A DNA stretch of 64,000 nucleotides. It comes from DASWLF01 sp963768765. Lineage in GTDB: Bacteria > Desulfobacterota > Desulfobaccia > Desulfobaccales > 0-14-0-80-60-11. Every line of letters starts with the position of its first letter. Position 1 is the first letter of the stretch. The position numbers were made by a program, and so were the translations under genes. The stretch spans positions 1-64,000 of the forward strand of contig CAVYJK010000020.1 in assembly GCA_963768765.1 (NCBI GenBank), written 5' to 3'. Shown one piece after another: positions 24,407 through 33,559 of the stretch. Under the pieces are notes generated by a model. It made no database searches. It was not told where the DNA came from and saw only the letters and a list, made by a program, of their open reading frames with translations.

Positions 24407-24737
24407 CGTTTCACCCCTCCTGGGTATCTTAAGCGAGATTATGCGCTACCTACCGACCCAATTCTAAAATTATGGGACCTCTTCCCCTAAGTTTAAGCCA
24501 TAAAATGACCCTCTTCCCGAAGCCAGACTTCTCATCGAGAGCATAACATGAAAATTTTCAAAAAAGTGATTTTCCTGAGGATTCGTGCAGATGAGACAAT
24601 TATTGACAAAATTATTGATTTTCGGCCTAAGAACCCCAGGCGAGCACCGCTCGAAAACGGCGTGCCCGATTAGCAGCTGAGGCCACGCACACCTATCAAT
24701 ACCGCCCGGTGGCCCGGCCGGTATGACCTCAAGGGGT
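24407..24737. other. intergenic, no gene seen
   Basis: AT-rich spacer between the prohibitin gene and the terminator of the lipoprotein gene. A short minus-strand open frame exists here but shows no protein-like pattern and runs over the terminator. Confidence 0.5.
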
Positions 24738-24772
24738 AAAAAAAATGGGAAGCAGGAGACCCTGCTTCCCAT
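24738..24772 (-). terminator. Rho-independent terminator of the lipoprotein unit
   Basis: ATGGGAAGCAGG (24745-24756) pairs perfectly with CCTGCTTCCCAT (24761-24772), and the minus strand continues into eight T (24738-24745). It lies 40 bp past the stop of the lipoprotein gene at 24812. Confidence 0.85.
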
Positions 24773-24811
24773 GCTGACGCACTGAGTCGAAGATCTTCGA
24801 AAAGCTCTTCT

Positions 24812-25363
24812 TTACCCTAACCCCTCCACACCTTCACCTTTCGGTATCGGTTTTTTCTTGATGGACCGTTTCTTGCGCACCGGTTTAGACTCCTTCACCG
24901 GTTCCGCGGCGACGACTTCGGCAATGAAATCGTATTTTTTGCACATGTAGGGGTATTCTCTCGGATGTGCATTGATTCTCAGGCAGTAGAAGGGTTTGCC
25001 ATCGCGGTAAACCGTCAGGTCGAATTTTTGTTCCCAGGCAGTGTATTCGATCCATCCTTTCGCGGGCAACGAAAAGGTGGCGCTGCTATTTTTCGAGGGA
25101 ACCGCAAGATCGTAACTGGTGATATTTTTAATTATCCCGGTATAACGTCGTGCCGTCTTGGGCTTGTCAAACGTTATGGAAACGGGGAGATCCCGGACCT
25201 CGGGTAACGCGGAGGGATCGATGGGATCGAAGACCAGGGCTTCCGGGCTCCGCATATTTGAGGCGCCACCCGGACTGGGGTAGGATGCCGGTTGGTTTTG
25301 CTGCGTGGCGCAGCCTAACGAAAACAGCATTATCGCCACAAAAATTATTATTTTTTTATCCAT
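24812..25363 (-). CDS. hypothetical lipoprotein
   Basis: The 183-aa protein has a lipoprotein signal peptide: MDKKIIIFVAIMLFSLGC with lipobox FSLGC at residues 14-18. The mature part has an Ig-like or beta-rich centre (LPVSITFDKPKTARRYTGII, then WIEYTAWEQKFDLTVYRDGK) with a lone Cys pair (FYCLR and MCKKY) and a Lys-rich tail (KKRSIKKKP). Family not recognised. It is followed by a strong terminator and preceded by a second lipoprotein gene with a 16-bp gap, so the two are probably co-transcribed. Confidence 0.65.
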   Translation of the reverse strand: MDKKIIIFVAIMLFSLGCATQQNQPASYPSPGGASNMRSPEALVFDPIDPSALPEVRDLPVSITFDKPKTARRYTGIIKNITSYDLAVPSKNSSATFSLPAKGWIEYTAWEQKFDLTVYRDGKPFYCLRINAHPREYPYMCKKYDFIAEVVAAEPVKESKPVRKKRSIKKKPIPKGEGVEGLG

Positions 25364-25379
25364 ATATATTCATCCATGT

Positions 25380-25811
25380 TTATTCAATGGGCTGGTGACC
25401 GAATGCCGAGGGCAGTTTTTGTTTCATGGGCGGTTGATAGTCCATTTTGCTTGATAATGGTTTTTGGTCAAATTCGTATTCAATAATTCCATAGGCTTCA
25501 TCGTATTTAACGCTTTTTAATTTCTTACTGTAATTTATCATCGCGATGGCTCTGGCAAAATCGCAGGCGCCGCTTTTGGGGACCTCACTGGTCACACTCA
25601 GGGCACCCGCACCAGCACCGCCACCGGAGCCTCCCCAACCTGCTCCTCCGCCGCCAATGGCAAAGCTACCTGACGGCCCGGCAATCTTTTCTCGGAATCT
25701 CCCGGCTGCATACCCCTCAAGTTGGTCCGTATCAATGGATTGGGACCGATCTACAGTCGCACATCCCGACAAAGCTAGCATGACCGCCAAAAATAAGGCA
25801 AAGGTTCTCAT
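25380..25811 (-). CDS. hypothetical lipoprotein with glycine-rich segment
   Basis: The 143-aa protein starts MRTFALFLAVMLALSGC, a lipoprotein signal with lipobox LSGC at residues 14-17. A Gly-rich stretch (residues 48-68, IGGGGAGWGGSGGGAGAG) separates the N-terminus from a small alpha/beta tail (AIAMINYSKKLKSVKYDEAY). No family is recognised. It is the first gene of a two-gene lipoprotein operon that ends at the terminator at 24738. Confidence 0.6.
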   Translation of the reverse strand: MRTFALFLAVMLALSGCATVDRSQSIDTDQLEGYAAGRFREKIAGPSGSFAIGGGGAGWGGSGGGAGAGALSVTSEVPKSGACDFARAIAMINYSKKLKSVKYDEAYGIIEYEFDQKPLSSKMDYQPPMKQKLPSAFGHQPIE

Positions 25812-26259
25812 GTCCCCTCCCTGTGAAAATTAATGAATTAACAGAGAAATATAAGCTATTTTTCTTCTCAAGTCTTTTACATGGTTGGGTTTAATGACTA
25901 ATAGCTTTTTAACTGTTTGTCAATAACTTTTAAAAAAGAAATTTGTTTGCCGTATACTGCTATTCGGTTCGGGACCATTATTACTCAAAGAAGTTTTATT
26001 TAAATAAGGAAAATCCTCATTTCCCGCCTCTGAAAACCTTATTTTTATGAGAGGAATGCTTCCTGTCTCCCAAAAATTCGCTGATTCAAGAACTACTGAT
26101 GTGAGGAAAGGATTTTCGATCACCCTTCAGGTCTTGAAAAACGCTTCTGTTGTCCTTAATGAAGCTGAGGATCCGAAGTGCCTGAATCCAGGAGATTCTT
26201 CGCTTCCCTCAGAATGATATTTTTCTGTGGAGACAAGTTTTTAAAAGGCTTGTAGGCTG
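25812..26259. other. AT-rich intergenic stretch
   Basis: No gene is supported. A minus-strand TTGACA (complement of 25918-25923), with a poor -10 about 15-17 bp further on, may start the lipoprotein operon. A GATTCTTCGCTTCCCTCAGAATGA element of the dispersed GTCATTCTGAGCG family lies at 26193-26216. A 67-codon minus-strand open frame at 25920 shows no recognisable features. Confidence 0.45.
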
Positions 26260-27366
26260 TTACTCCTCCGGCAGGGCCACCGCTTCCCCGGTGAGGGCCG
26301 CCACTTCGCAGAGCAGGGCGACCAGCAGCTCTTTTTCCGGCACCTTGCGCACCGCCTGGCCCTTTTTGAACAGGACCCCCACCCGGGCGCCGCCGGCGAT
26401 GCCGACGTCGGCCTCCCGGGCTTCGCCGGGCCCGTTCACCACGCAGCCCATGATGGCCACCTTGAGGGGGGTGGTGACCGCCAGCAGCCGGCGCTCCGCC
26501 TCTTCCGCCAGGCTGAACAGGTCGATGCGGCAGCGGCCGCAGGTGGGGCAGGAGATGAGCTCCACTCCCCGCTCCCGGAGGTGCAGGGCCCGGAGAATCT
26601 CGTAGGCCACCCGCACTTCCTCCACCGGGTCCCGGGTCAGCGACACCCGCATGGTGTCGCCGATGCCCTGGGCCAGGAGCAAGCCGATGCCCAGGGCGGA
26701 TTTCACCGTGCCGGCAATGAGCCCCCCGGCCTCGGTGACCCCCAGGTGCAGGGGGTAATCGGTCTGGCGCGACAGTTCCTGGTAGGCGGCCACGGTGACC
26801 AGGACATCGGACGATTTCAAGGAAATCTTGAAATCGTAAAACCCCCAATCCTCGAACTTCCGCACCCAGCGCAGGGCGCTGGCCGCCAGGGCTTCAGCGG
26901 TGGGGGCGCCATACTTCTCTAAAAGGTCGGCCTCCAAGGAGCCGGCGTTCACCCCCAGGCGCAGGGGCACGCCCCGCTCCCGGCAGGCCTCCACCACCAG
27001 GCGGGTCTTGGTCTCGCCCCCCAGGTTGCCGGGGTTGATGCGGATGGCGTCGGCCCCGGCCGCGAGGGACGCCAGAGCCAGGCGGTGGTTGAAGTGAATG
27101 TCGGCAATCAGCGGCAGGGGGCTCTCCCGCTTGATCTCCTTAAAGGCCGCCACCGCCTTCTGGTCCGGCACCGCCAGCCGGGCCACCTCGCACCCCGCCA
27201 GGGCCAACCTCTCGATCTGGGCCAGGGTGGGGCCCACCCGGCGGGTATCGGTGTTGGTCATGGACTGCACCACCACCGGGGCCCCGCCGCCGATCTGCAC
27301 CGGGCCGATGAAGATGGCTCGGGTGGCCTTGCGCCTGATATCCGTAAGCGAAGCTTTCTGATCCAT
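26260..27366 (-). CDS. ispG: 4-hydroxy-3-methylbut-2-en-1-yl diphosphate synthase
   Basis: The 368-aa protein matches the bacterial two-domain IspG (GcpE). It has a TIM-barrel domain with VVVQSMTNTDTR and LPLIADIHFNHRLALAS, and a cluster domain with SCPTCGRCRIDLF and MGCVVNGPGEA, supplying the three Cys ligands of the [4Fe-4S] cluster, plus the adjacent Glu. It carries out the reductive ring opening of MEcPP to HMBPP in the non-mevalonate isoprenoid pathway. Single minus-strand gene; the enoyl-CoA hydratase gene lies 119 bp upstream. Confidence 0.95.
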   Translation of the reverse strand: MDQKASLTDIRRKATRAIFIGPVQIGGGAPVVVQSMTNTDTRRVGPTLAQIERLALAGCEVARLAVPDQKAVAAFKEIKRESPLPLIADIHFNHRLALASLAAGADAIRINPGNLGGETKTRLVVEACRERGVPLRLGVNAGSLEADLLEKYGAPTAEALAASALRWVRKFEDWGFYDFKISLKSSDVLVTVAAYQELSRQTDYPLHLGVTEAGGLIAGTVKSALGIGLLLAQGIGDTMRVSLTRDPVEEVRVAYEILRALHLRERGVELISCPTCGRCRIDLFSLAEEAERRLLAVTTPLKVAIMGCVVNGPGEAREADVGIAGGARVGVLFKKGQAVRKVPEKELLVALLCEVAALTGEAVALPEE

Positions 27367-27485
27367 AACTTATCCAGATTTTAGCGGAATCGGCCGCGTC
27401 GCGCAAGTTGCAACCGTTAATTAACCGACGAGAAACCAAGGATGCCAAGAATCTTCGCCACGCTCAGGCCAGATGATGCCCCCAG

Positions 27486-28541
27486 CTACAGGTCCCATTC
27501 CAGGTCCCCCACTTCCTCGATGGAGGCCGGCTGCCAGCGGGGCCTATCGTCCTTGTCCAGGAGGCGGGCCCGGATGCCCTCCAGGTAATCGGGGTGCTGC
27601 ACCATGAAGTGGGAGGCCCTGGCCTCGCGCCGGAAGACCTCGGCCAGCGGCCGCCCCTGGTTGGCCCGGAGCAGCGCCAGGGTCACCGCCAGGGCCGTGG
27701 GGGAGCGCTCCGCCAGGCGCTGCCGCACTTCCTCGCATAACTTCGTTTCCCGGCGGCATTGGCGCAATGAGTCCATGATCTCTTTGAGGGAAGCCTGGCC
27801 GGCGAAATGCTCCGCCACCCAGGCGTCCAGTGCGGGCTTTGGGGGGATGTCTTCAGCGGCGAAGGCCGTAAGCTCCGCCCGCAGCCTCGCCGCGGCCGCG
27901 GCCCGGTCCCCGGAGAGCCTTGCCGCCGATTCAGCCAACGCCTGCTTGAGCTTCGGCCACCGGGGGGATGGCACCAGGTGGGTGGCCAGGCCCAGGCGGA
28001 CGCACTCCGGACCCTCCATCTCATAGCCGGTGAGGGCCAGGTATTCCGGATAGCCCGGCGGACATTTGGCAAAAAGCCACCCCGTGGCGCCCACGTCCGG
28101 GAAGAAGCCGATGCCGGTCTCGGGCATGGCCATGCGGGTGCGCTCCGTGGCCACGACCGCGTCCGCGCCCGCGGCCAGGCCCAGGCCGCCCCCCATGGTG
28201 ATGCCGTGGGCCAGGGCCGCCACGGGCTTGGGGAATTGATGGATGAGGAGGTTTAGAGCGTATTCTTCCCGGAAGAACCGGTCGTCCCGGCCGACGTTGC
28301 CTTCCCTAACCGCTCGGGCCAGTTCCTTGAGGTCGCCCCCGGCGCAAAATCCCTGCTCTCCCGCGCCCTCAAACAACACCAACCGGACCTCGCCGTCCGC
28401 CAGGGAATCCTCCAGCGCCCGACGCAGGAGGCGGATCATCTCCAGGTTCAGGGTGTTGAGGACCCGCGGGCGATTGAGGACCAGGGCCAGCAGGTGCGGC
28501 TGGCGGTTCACCAGGACCGGAGATTCGTCTTGATCAGCCAT
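27486..28541 (-). CDS. enoyl-CoA hydratase/isomerase family, 3-hydroxyisobutyryl-CoA hydrolase type
   Basis: The 351-aa protein has the crotonase fold with the oxyanion-hole segments GFCAGGDLKELARAV and HGITMGGGLGLAAGAD, and AMPETGIGFFPDVGATGWL. The E-x-GIGFFPDVG-x-T pattern and the C-terminal extension beyond about residue 260 (ECH_2) are characteristic of 3-hydroxyisobutyryl-CoA hydrolases rather than short crotonases. In animals this acts in valine breakdown; many bacterial members have untested substrates. No beta-oxidation genes are adjacent. Confidence 0.8.
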   Translation of the reverse strand: MADQDESPVLVNRQPHLLALVLNRPRVLNTLNLEMIRLLRRALEDSLADGEVRLVLFEGAGEQGFCAGGDLKELARAVREGNVGRDDRFFREEYALNLLIHQFPKPVAALAHGITMGGGLGLAAGADAVVATERTRMAMPETGIGFFPDVGATGWLFAKCPPGYPEYLALTGYEMEGPECVRLGLATHLVPSPRWPKLKQALAESAARLSGDRAAAAARLRAELTAFAAEDIPPKPALDAWVAEHFAGQASLKEIMDSLRQCRRETKLCEEVRQRLAERSPTALAVTLALLRANQGRPLAEVFRREARASHFMVQHPDYLEGIRARLLDKDDRPRWQPASIEEVGDLEWDL

Positions 28542-28569
28542 TTTTTAAGGGGCAAGGGGTTAGAGGTTA

Positions 28570-28592
28570 ATTTTCGTTTTTGGTTTTTGGTT
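28570..28592. repeat. TTTTCG/TTTTTGG low-complexity repeat
   Basis: One copy of the dispersed GTTTTCGG-type motif, between the enoyl-CoA hydratase and methyltransferase genes. Confidence 0.55.
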
Positions 28593-28701
28593 TAAATATT
28601 TATGAAATTGACGGGCCTAAGTATGATTTGCCGTCATAATATTTATGAAGCACAACACTATCCCGTAATTCAAGAAAGAACGATTGCCCCTGACCCCTGA
28701 C

Positions 28702-29352
28702 TCACCCCTTCTCCCCCCAAAAGATGAGCTGGGGCAGCTCTACATTCCCCATGAAGGGGATGGGGGCCCGGATGGTTTCAAAGCGGCGCACCCGGTAACC
28801 GGGAAACTGGCCTCGCAGTTCCTCCGGGGAGGGGAAATGGTGCACCAGGGTGCCGTCGGGGGTGGCGATGTCCACCAGGGTGCCGGGCTCCAGTTCCCGG
28901 GTCTGGGGGAGCCTGACGTGCGCCCCGAACTCCCGGGGAGAGACGTAGATGAACAGGTCTCCTCCCGGGCGCAAAACCCGGTCCAGCTCCCGGCAAAAGT
29001 CTCGGAAAGCGGCGGCGTCGCCGTGGTTGATAACGTTGATGCTGACCACCAGGTGGAAGCGCCCGCCGGAGAAAGGCAGGCGACGCAGGTCTGCCCTAAG
29101 GAGCGAGGCCCTAAGACCCGAGGCCGTAAGGCGCGCTTTCAGAACCTGCAGAACGGGGCCTTCCAGGTCCACCCCCACCACCTTAAAGCCCTGCCCGGCC
29201 AGGGGCAGCAGGTGGCGGCCCACACCGCAGCCCGCGTCCAGAACGTCTCGGCGGCCGACCTGCTTTATCCCCGGCAGGAGCGCCATGAACTCCGGGTTGG
29301 GAGCCAGGCGCTGCATCTCAAAGTCGGAAAAGATTTCTCCCCAGTCGGGCAT
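28702..29352 (-). CDS. class I SAM-dependent methyltransferase
   Basis: The protein is about 216 aa. It has motif I VLDAGCGVGRHLLPLAGQG, acidic loop VVGVDLEGPVLQVLKARL, and motif IV-like FHLVVSINVINHGDAAAF followed by RVLRPGGDLFIYVSP: a methyltransferase of the Methyltransf_11/25 type. The substrate is unknown. The frame is open to 29439, but that extension crosses a REP-like palindrome (29391-29414), so I take the ATG at 29352 (MPDWGEIFSDFEMQRL) as the start. Confidence 0.75.
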   Translation of the reverse strand: MPDWGEIFSDFEMQRLAPNPEFMALLPGIKQVGRRDVLDAGCGVGRHLLPLAGQGFKVVGVDLEGPVLQVLKARLTASGLRASLLRADLRRLPFSGGRFHLVVSINVINHGDAAAFRDFCRELDRVLRPGGDLFIYVSPREFGAHVRLPQTRELEPGTLVDIATPDGTLVHHFPSPEELRGQFPGYRVRRFETIRAPIPFMGNVELPQLIFWGEKG

Positions 29353-29390
29353 GGCCTGGCCTCGCAACCATTCTTTGGCAGGGAGCAAAT

Positions 29391-29414
29391 GGGCGTGATA
29401 AATCACGCCCCTAC
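29391..29414 (-). repeat. GTAG-footed REP-like palindrome
   Basis: GGGCGTGAT (29391-29399) pairs with ATCACGCCC (29402-29410), followed by CTAC; the minus strand therefore reads GTAGGGGCGTGAT, a REP with a GTAG foot. Confidence 0.6.
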
Positions 29415-29743
29415 AAGACCCGAGACCCATTGCCCCCAAGTTCTTACCCTCAAAACTTAATTGGTTCGGCGGCCGGCGTCAACCGGCAGAATTTCTCCGG
29501 CCCGATTTTCCCAGAAGACGGTCTCCAAATTCCTTTACGATAATCGTGCCTTCCGGGTATAATCAGACATTGTTGTAACTTGCCCGCCCCTAAGAGAAGC
29601 CACGATCCATTGGCGCCAGGTGGCGCAGTCTCATGGCGCCAAACCCCTTATGGGGGTCGGGGGAGGGGCTTGGGGAGGGATTGTAAGCGGCCGTCGGCCC
29701 CTGGCCACCTCCCCAAAATCTCTTTTCCCCCAAGAGGTGAAGC
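29415..29743. other. intergenic stretch with C-rich repeat
   Basis: No gene seen. The part from about 29640 to 29735 is a G/C-rich inverted element (CCCCTTATGGGGGTCGGGGG opening, GGCCCCTGGCCACCTCCCC closing) related to those at 8728, 35200, 51370 and 54600. It lies just before purB and may form a leader hairpin. Confidence 0.5.
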
Positions 29744-31042
29744 ATGATCCCCCGATATAGCCGTGAAGTCATGACCCGGATCTGGACCGAGGAGGCCAAG
29801 TTCAACGCCTGGCTCAAGGTGGAGCTGGCGGCCCTGGAGGCCATGGGGGCCCTGGGTCTCATCCCGCCGGAAGTGCCGGCCCGGGCGGCGCAGTTGGCCG
29901 GGTGCGACCCGGAGCGCATCCTGGCCATCGAAAAGGAGACCCACCACGACGTGGCCGCGTTCGTGGACCAGGTGTCCGCCTGCCTGGGGGAGGACGGCCG
30001 CTGGTTCCACTTCGGCCTCACCTCCTCCGACGTCCTGGACACCGCCCTGGCCCTGCTTCTTTCGGAGGCGGCGGACCTGCTGCTCTCCGACCTGGACGAG
30101 TTGCTCGCGGTGCTCCGGGACCGGGCCTACGCCTTCAAGGACCAGGTGATGGTGGGGCGCACCCACGGGGTGCATGCCGAGCCCATCACCCTGGGACTGA
30201 AGTTCGCCCTGTGGCACGCCGAATTTCAGCGGCAGCGGGCCCGCCTCATGCAGGCCCGGGAGACCATCGCGGTGGGGAAACTCTCCGGCGCGGTGGGAAC
30301 CTTCTCGCATCTCCCCCCGGAGGTGGAGGCCAGGGTGTGCGCCTCCCTGGGCCTCACGCCTGCGGCCATCTCCACCCAGATCATCCAGCGGGACCGACAC
30401 GCGGAATACTTCCTAACCCTGGCCCTCATCGGGGCCAGCGTGGAGAAGGTGGCCCTGGAGATCCGGCATCTGCAGCGCACCGAGGTGCGGGAGGCGGAGG
30501 AGTTCTTCGGCGCGGCCCAGAAAGGCTCCTCGGCCATGCCCCACAAGCGCAACCCGGTGCTCTCCGAGAACCTCTGCGGCCTGGCCCGGTTGCTCCGGGG
30601 CAACGCCCTGGCGGCCCTGGAAAACGTGGCCCTGTGGCACGAGCGGGACATCAGCCACTCCTCGGTGGAGCGGATCATCGCGCCGGACAGCACCATCCTG
30701 CTGGACTTCATGCTGGCCCGCCTGACCCGGCTCCTGAAAAACCTCCAGGTCTACCCGGAAAACATGGCGAGGAACCTCAATCTCACCCGGGGCCTGGTCT
30801 TTTCCCAGGGGCTGCTGCTGGCGCTGATCAACAAGGGCCTGACCCGAGATGCGGCCTACCGCCTGGTGCAGCGGCCGGCCATGCAGGTCTGGCAGGAGGG
30901 CGGCGAGTTCGCCCAGCGGGTGCGGGAGGACGCGGAGATCGGCAGTTACCTGGGCCCCCAGGAGTTGGAGGCGGTCTTCGACCTGGACCGCTATTTCCGC
31001 CACGTGGATGACATCTTTACCCGGGTCTTCGGGGGACAGTGA
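29744..31042 (+). CDS. purB: adenylosuccinate lyase
   Basis: The 432-aa protein has the fumarase/ASL superfamily fold with HFGLTSSDVLDTALALLLSE, the general acid region VMVGRTHGVHAEPITLGLK, and the signature loop GSSAMPHKRNPVLSENLCGL with the catalytic Ser. Length is that of the short bacterial PurB. It acts twice in purine synthesis, on SAICAR and adenylosuccinate. The ATG follows AAGAGGTG. It is a single gene here; downstream is a truncated membrane glycosyltransferase fragment. Confidence 0.95.
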   Translation: MIPRYSREVMTRIWTEEAKFNAWLKVELAALEAMGALGLIPPEVPARAAQLAGCDPERILAIEKETHHDVAAFVDQVSACLGEDGRWFHFGLTSSDVLDTALALLLSEAADLLLSDLDELLAVLRDRAYAFKDQVMVGRTHGVHAEPITLGLKFALWHAEFQRQRARLMQARETIAVGKLSGAVGTFSHLPPEVEARVCASLGLTPAAISTQIIQRDRHAEYFLTLALIGASVEKVALEIRHLQRTEVREAEEFFGAAQKGSSAMPHKRNPVLSENLCGLARLLRGNALAALENVALWHERDISHSSVERIIAPDSTILLDFMLARLTRLLKNLQVYPENMARNLNLTRGLVFSQGLLLALINKGLTRDAAYRLVQRPAMQVWQEGGEFAQRVREDAEIGSYLGPQELEAVFDLDRYFRHVDDIFTRVFGGQ

Positions 31043-31156
31043 GGCGACCGGCCGGACAGCCCCAACTTAGTCAGTTGTTGGAGCGCCAACGGTTAGAAGT
31101 CAATGGCTCTAACCATATGCCACCAGCAACGACCCCTTAAGGATGGGTCCTGACCA

Positions 31157-31507
31157 ATGACGCGACCGGAAAGGCCCCAAGCACTAAACAGAGCCTCCCC
31201 TGGAAATCCCGCCTTATTGCACCCGTGGCACAGCCTCGAGGCCTGGTTAGCAGACCATCGCCGCCTGGTGCTGGCCGTCATCATAACGGCGTCGATCCTG
31301 GTGCGAATCCCCTATTTCCTGGAACTCAACCAAGGCCCGTGCGTCTGGCAACACCGGTGGAGCCAGACCGACATGAATTTCTTCGATCTTTGGGCCCGGG
31401 ATATTTCCGGGGGCGATTGGCTCACCGATAAAGTTCTCCACCCCTGGCATGAGTGGCACAAAGCCATCGCCGCAGAATACTTCCGCTTGCATCCCGAAGC
31501 GGCCTCG
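31157..31507 (+). pseudogene. truncated N-terminus of a large membrane glycosyltransferase-like protein
   Basis: The frame opens with an ATG preceded by AAGGA and encodes one membrane helix (LVLAVIITASILVRIPYFLE) followed by GPCVWQHRWSQTDMNFFDLW and GDWLTDKVLHPWHEWHKAIA. These first 100 or so residues resemble the N-terminus of family-39-type, dolichyl-phosphate-mannosyltransferase-like proteins that normally run to several hundred residues. Here similarity ends abruptly at about 31507, where the convergent ribonuclease gene ends, so the rest has been deleted. Confidence 0.5.
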
Positions 31508-31511
31508 CTTC

Positions 31512-33500
31512 TTACGCCAGGGACACCTTGATCTGGTCTCCCCGGGGCGACACCTTGTCCAGGCGCACCAGGATGGTGTCACCGGGAGTGAGCTTCAGGC
31601 TGGCGGGGGCCTGGAGAAACAGCTCCAGCAAGAGGTCCGGAAACATGAGGCGATAGCGGTGGGGCAGGCTCTCCAGAACCAGGGCCTCCCGGGTTTGCCC
31701 CACCCGGGCCGCCAGGTATTTCAGGAGCCAGTAGCGGAGGCGCCGGGTCTTGAGGAGGGCGGCCCGCCGCATGGCCGGTTCGATGTCGGTGACAATCCTC
31801 TCCAAGGCCTGCCGGTCATAAGCCGGTGCTACGCCGCTCACCACCGCCAGGAGCTGCCGGTGGATCACCAGGTCCAGGTAGCGGCGGATGGGTGAAGTGG
31901 CGAAGGTGTAGCTGGGAAGTCCCAGGCCCCAATGGGGTTGGGGGTCGAGATCCATCACCACCCGGCTCAGGCGGCGGCGGTCCCGCCACATCTCCAGCAG
32001 ACTTTTCTCCCCCTCCCGGCGAATAGGCTCCCGGGGCTCGGGCTGCGCCCGGAAGATGGCCGGGGTCCCTTGCTCGGTCAGGAGTTTAGCCGCCAGGGAG
32101 TTGGCCAGCACCATGGCCTCGGCCACCAGCTGGCGGGCCTCCGTCTCCTGGTCCTCCACCACGACCTGAAGGTCGCCCTGGGAGGTAAAGGCGACCCAGA
32201 CCTCGGGCAGGCGGAGCTCGTAGCCGTCCTGGGCCAGCCGGCGCTCCTTGAGCCTGTGGGTCAACCGGGCCATGGCCGCCAGCTTCCGGTCCTGGGACAG
32301 AAGACCATCCACTTCGTGATAGGTCAGCCGCCGCCCCACCTTGATAAGGCTGGGGAAGATGGCCCAATCCCTGATCTTGCCGTCAGGATCCAGGGTCACC
32401 AGGAAGCTTAGAGCCAGGCGCTCTTGGTGGGCCAGCAGGCTCAAGAGGTCTTCGGAGATCTCTTCGGGGAACATGGGCAGGCGGCGCTCCGGCAGGTAGA
32501 TGGAGGTGCCGCGCTCCCGGGCTTCCAGGTCCAGGGGGTTGTCCGGATGTACCAGGGCCGAGACGTCGGCGATGTGGATGCCCAGGCGCCAGCCTTCCGC
32601 CACTTCCTCCAGGCTCAAGGCGTCGTCGAAGTCCCGGGTGCGCTCGCCGTCGATGGTCACGAGCTCCAGGTGCCTCAGGTCCTCTCGCCGGGAGGCGTAG
32701 GGGTCGGGCGGCCGATTTTGGCCCAGGCTCCGGGACATTTCCCGGGCCTCGGGGGAAAACTCCAGGGGGACCTCCAGCCGGTACAGGTCCAGGTCTTCGT
32801 CTTCCTGAAAGACCCCCAGGCGCAACAGGAGGCGGAACGGGGCCTCCGGGGAGTTGAGCCGGGCCTGCTCCAGGTAGGCCTTTCCCTGGGCGTGGTCGGG
32901 AGCCTCCGCCCCCCAGACTGCCATCTGGCGCAGCAACTCCACCACGCCGGGGCGCCAGGGTGGCTGGGCGCGGATTTCTCTCCCCTCCCCCACCGCCTGC
33001 AGCCAGGCGCCGATCTCTTCCAGCTCCCGGCGGCGCTGCTGCTCCCGCTGCTGCTGCTCCTGAAGCTGCTGCACCAGCTCCGGCGGGTTGGGGATCACCC
33101 GGCCTTCCTTATGCTTGAAGTAGAAGCGGTCTTCCCGCAGGCGCCGGCCCATGGCCGCCACCTGGTCGTCGGAGGCGCCGCCGAACCAGAGGTCGGCCAT
33201 CTCCGCCACCGTCATGACCTGGTTCTCCTGGGCCAGCAGCTCCCATACTTGCTCCAGGTCGATGGTAGTCTTCAAGGCCTCCCGGGTCCGGGCCGTTTCC
33301 TCCAGGCGGCGCAGGAGGTCCTGGCGGGACAGGGTGGCAAGAGGCAGCCCCGAGCCGGTGTGCAAGATGCGCTTGGGGGCCAGGGTCATTTCCCGGCTGT
33401 TCTGGGCTAACACCCGCAGGCGCTCGCCTTTAAACTCCAGGACGACGCCCACGAGGATGAGCTTTTCTTCGTAGAATTCAATGATCCGGCCGGGTTCCAT
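31512..33500 (-). CDS. RNB-domain exoribonuclease (RNase II/R family)
   Basis: The 662-aa protein has an N-terminal small beta-barrel and winged-helix region (GRIIEFYEEKLILVGVVLEF), a central RNB catalytic domain with the Asp cluster TRDFDDALSLEE and HIADVSALVHPDNPLDLEAR, YLPERRLPMFPEEISEDLLS, and a C-terminal region with LGLPSYTFATSPIRRYLDLV (the conserved SPIRRYxDL) and a short S1-like end. It degrades RNA 3' to 5'. It is shorter than RNase R and resembles the RNase II type of cyanobacteria and deltaproteobacteria. It converges on the glycosyltransferase fragment. Confidence 0.88.
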   Translation of the reverse strand: MEPGRIIEFYEEKLILVGVVLEFKGERLRVLAQNSREMTLAPKRILHTGSGLPLATLSRQDLLRRLEETARTREALKTTIDLEQVWELLAQENQVMTVAEMADLWFGGASDDQVAAMGRRLREDRFYFKHKEGRVIPNPPELVQQLQEQQQREQQRRRELEEIGAWLQAVGEGREIRAQPPWRPGVVELLRQMAVWGAEAPDHAQGKAYLEQARLNSPEAPFRLLLRLGVFQEDEDLDLYRLEVPLEFSPEAREMSRSLGQNRPPDPYASRREDLRHLELVTIDGERTRDFDDALSLEEVAEGWRLGIHIADVSALVHPDNPLDLEARERGTSIYLPERRLPMFPEEISEDLLSLLAHQERLALSFLVTLDPDGKIRDWAIFPSLIKVGRRLTYHEVDGLLSQDRKLAAMARLTHRLKERRLAQDGYELRLPEVWVAFTSQGDLQVVVEDQETEARQLVAEAMVLANSLAAKLLTEQGTPAIFRAQPEPREPIRREGEKSLLEMWRDRRRLSRVVMDLDPQPHWGLGLPSYTFATSPIRRYLDLVIHRQLLAVVSGVAPAYDRQALERIVTDIEPAMRRAALLKTRRLRYWLLKYLAARVGQTREALVLESLPHRYRLMFPDLLLELFLQAPASLKLTPGDTILVRLDKVSPRGDQIKVSLA

Positions 33501-33559
33501 GTCCGGGCAAAAAGTAACAGAATCCCCGGAAATGTCAAGGAAGAGGGTTGAAAAGGAGT

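Noticed and set aside
24470..24772. 100-codon minus-strand open frame
   Set aside because: It begins within the lipoprotein terminator and has no recognisable domain or good ribosome site.
25920..26123. 67-codon minus-strand open frame in an AT-rich gap
   Set aside because: No motif, no clear ribosome site, and such lengths arise by chance in AT-rich DNA.
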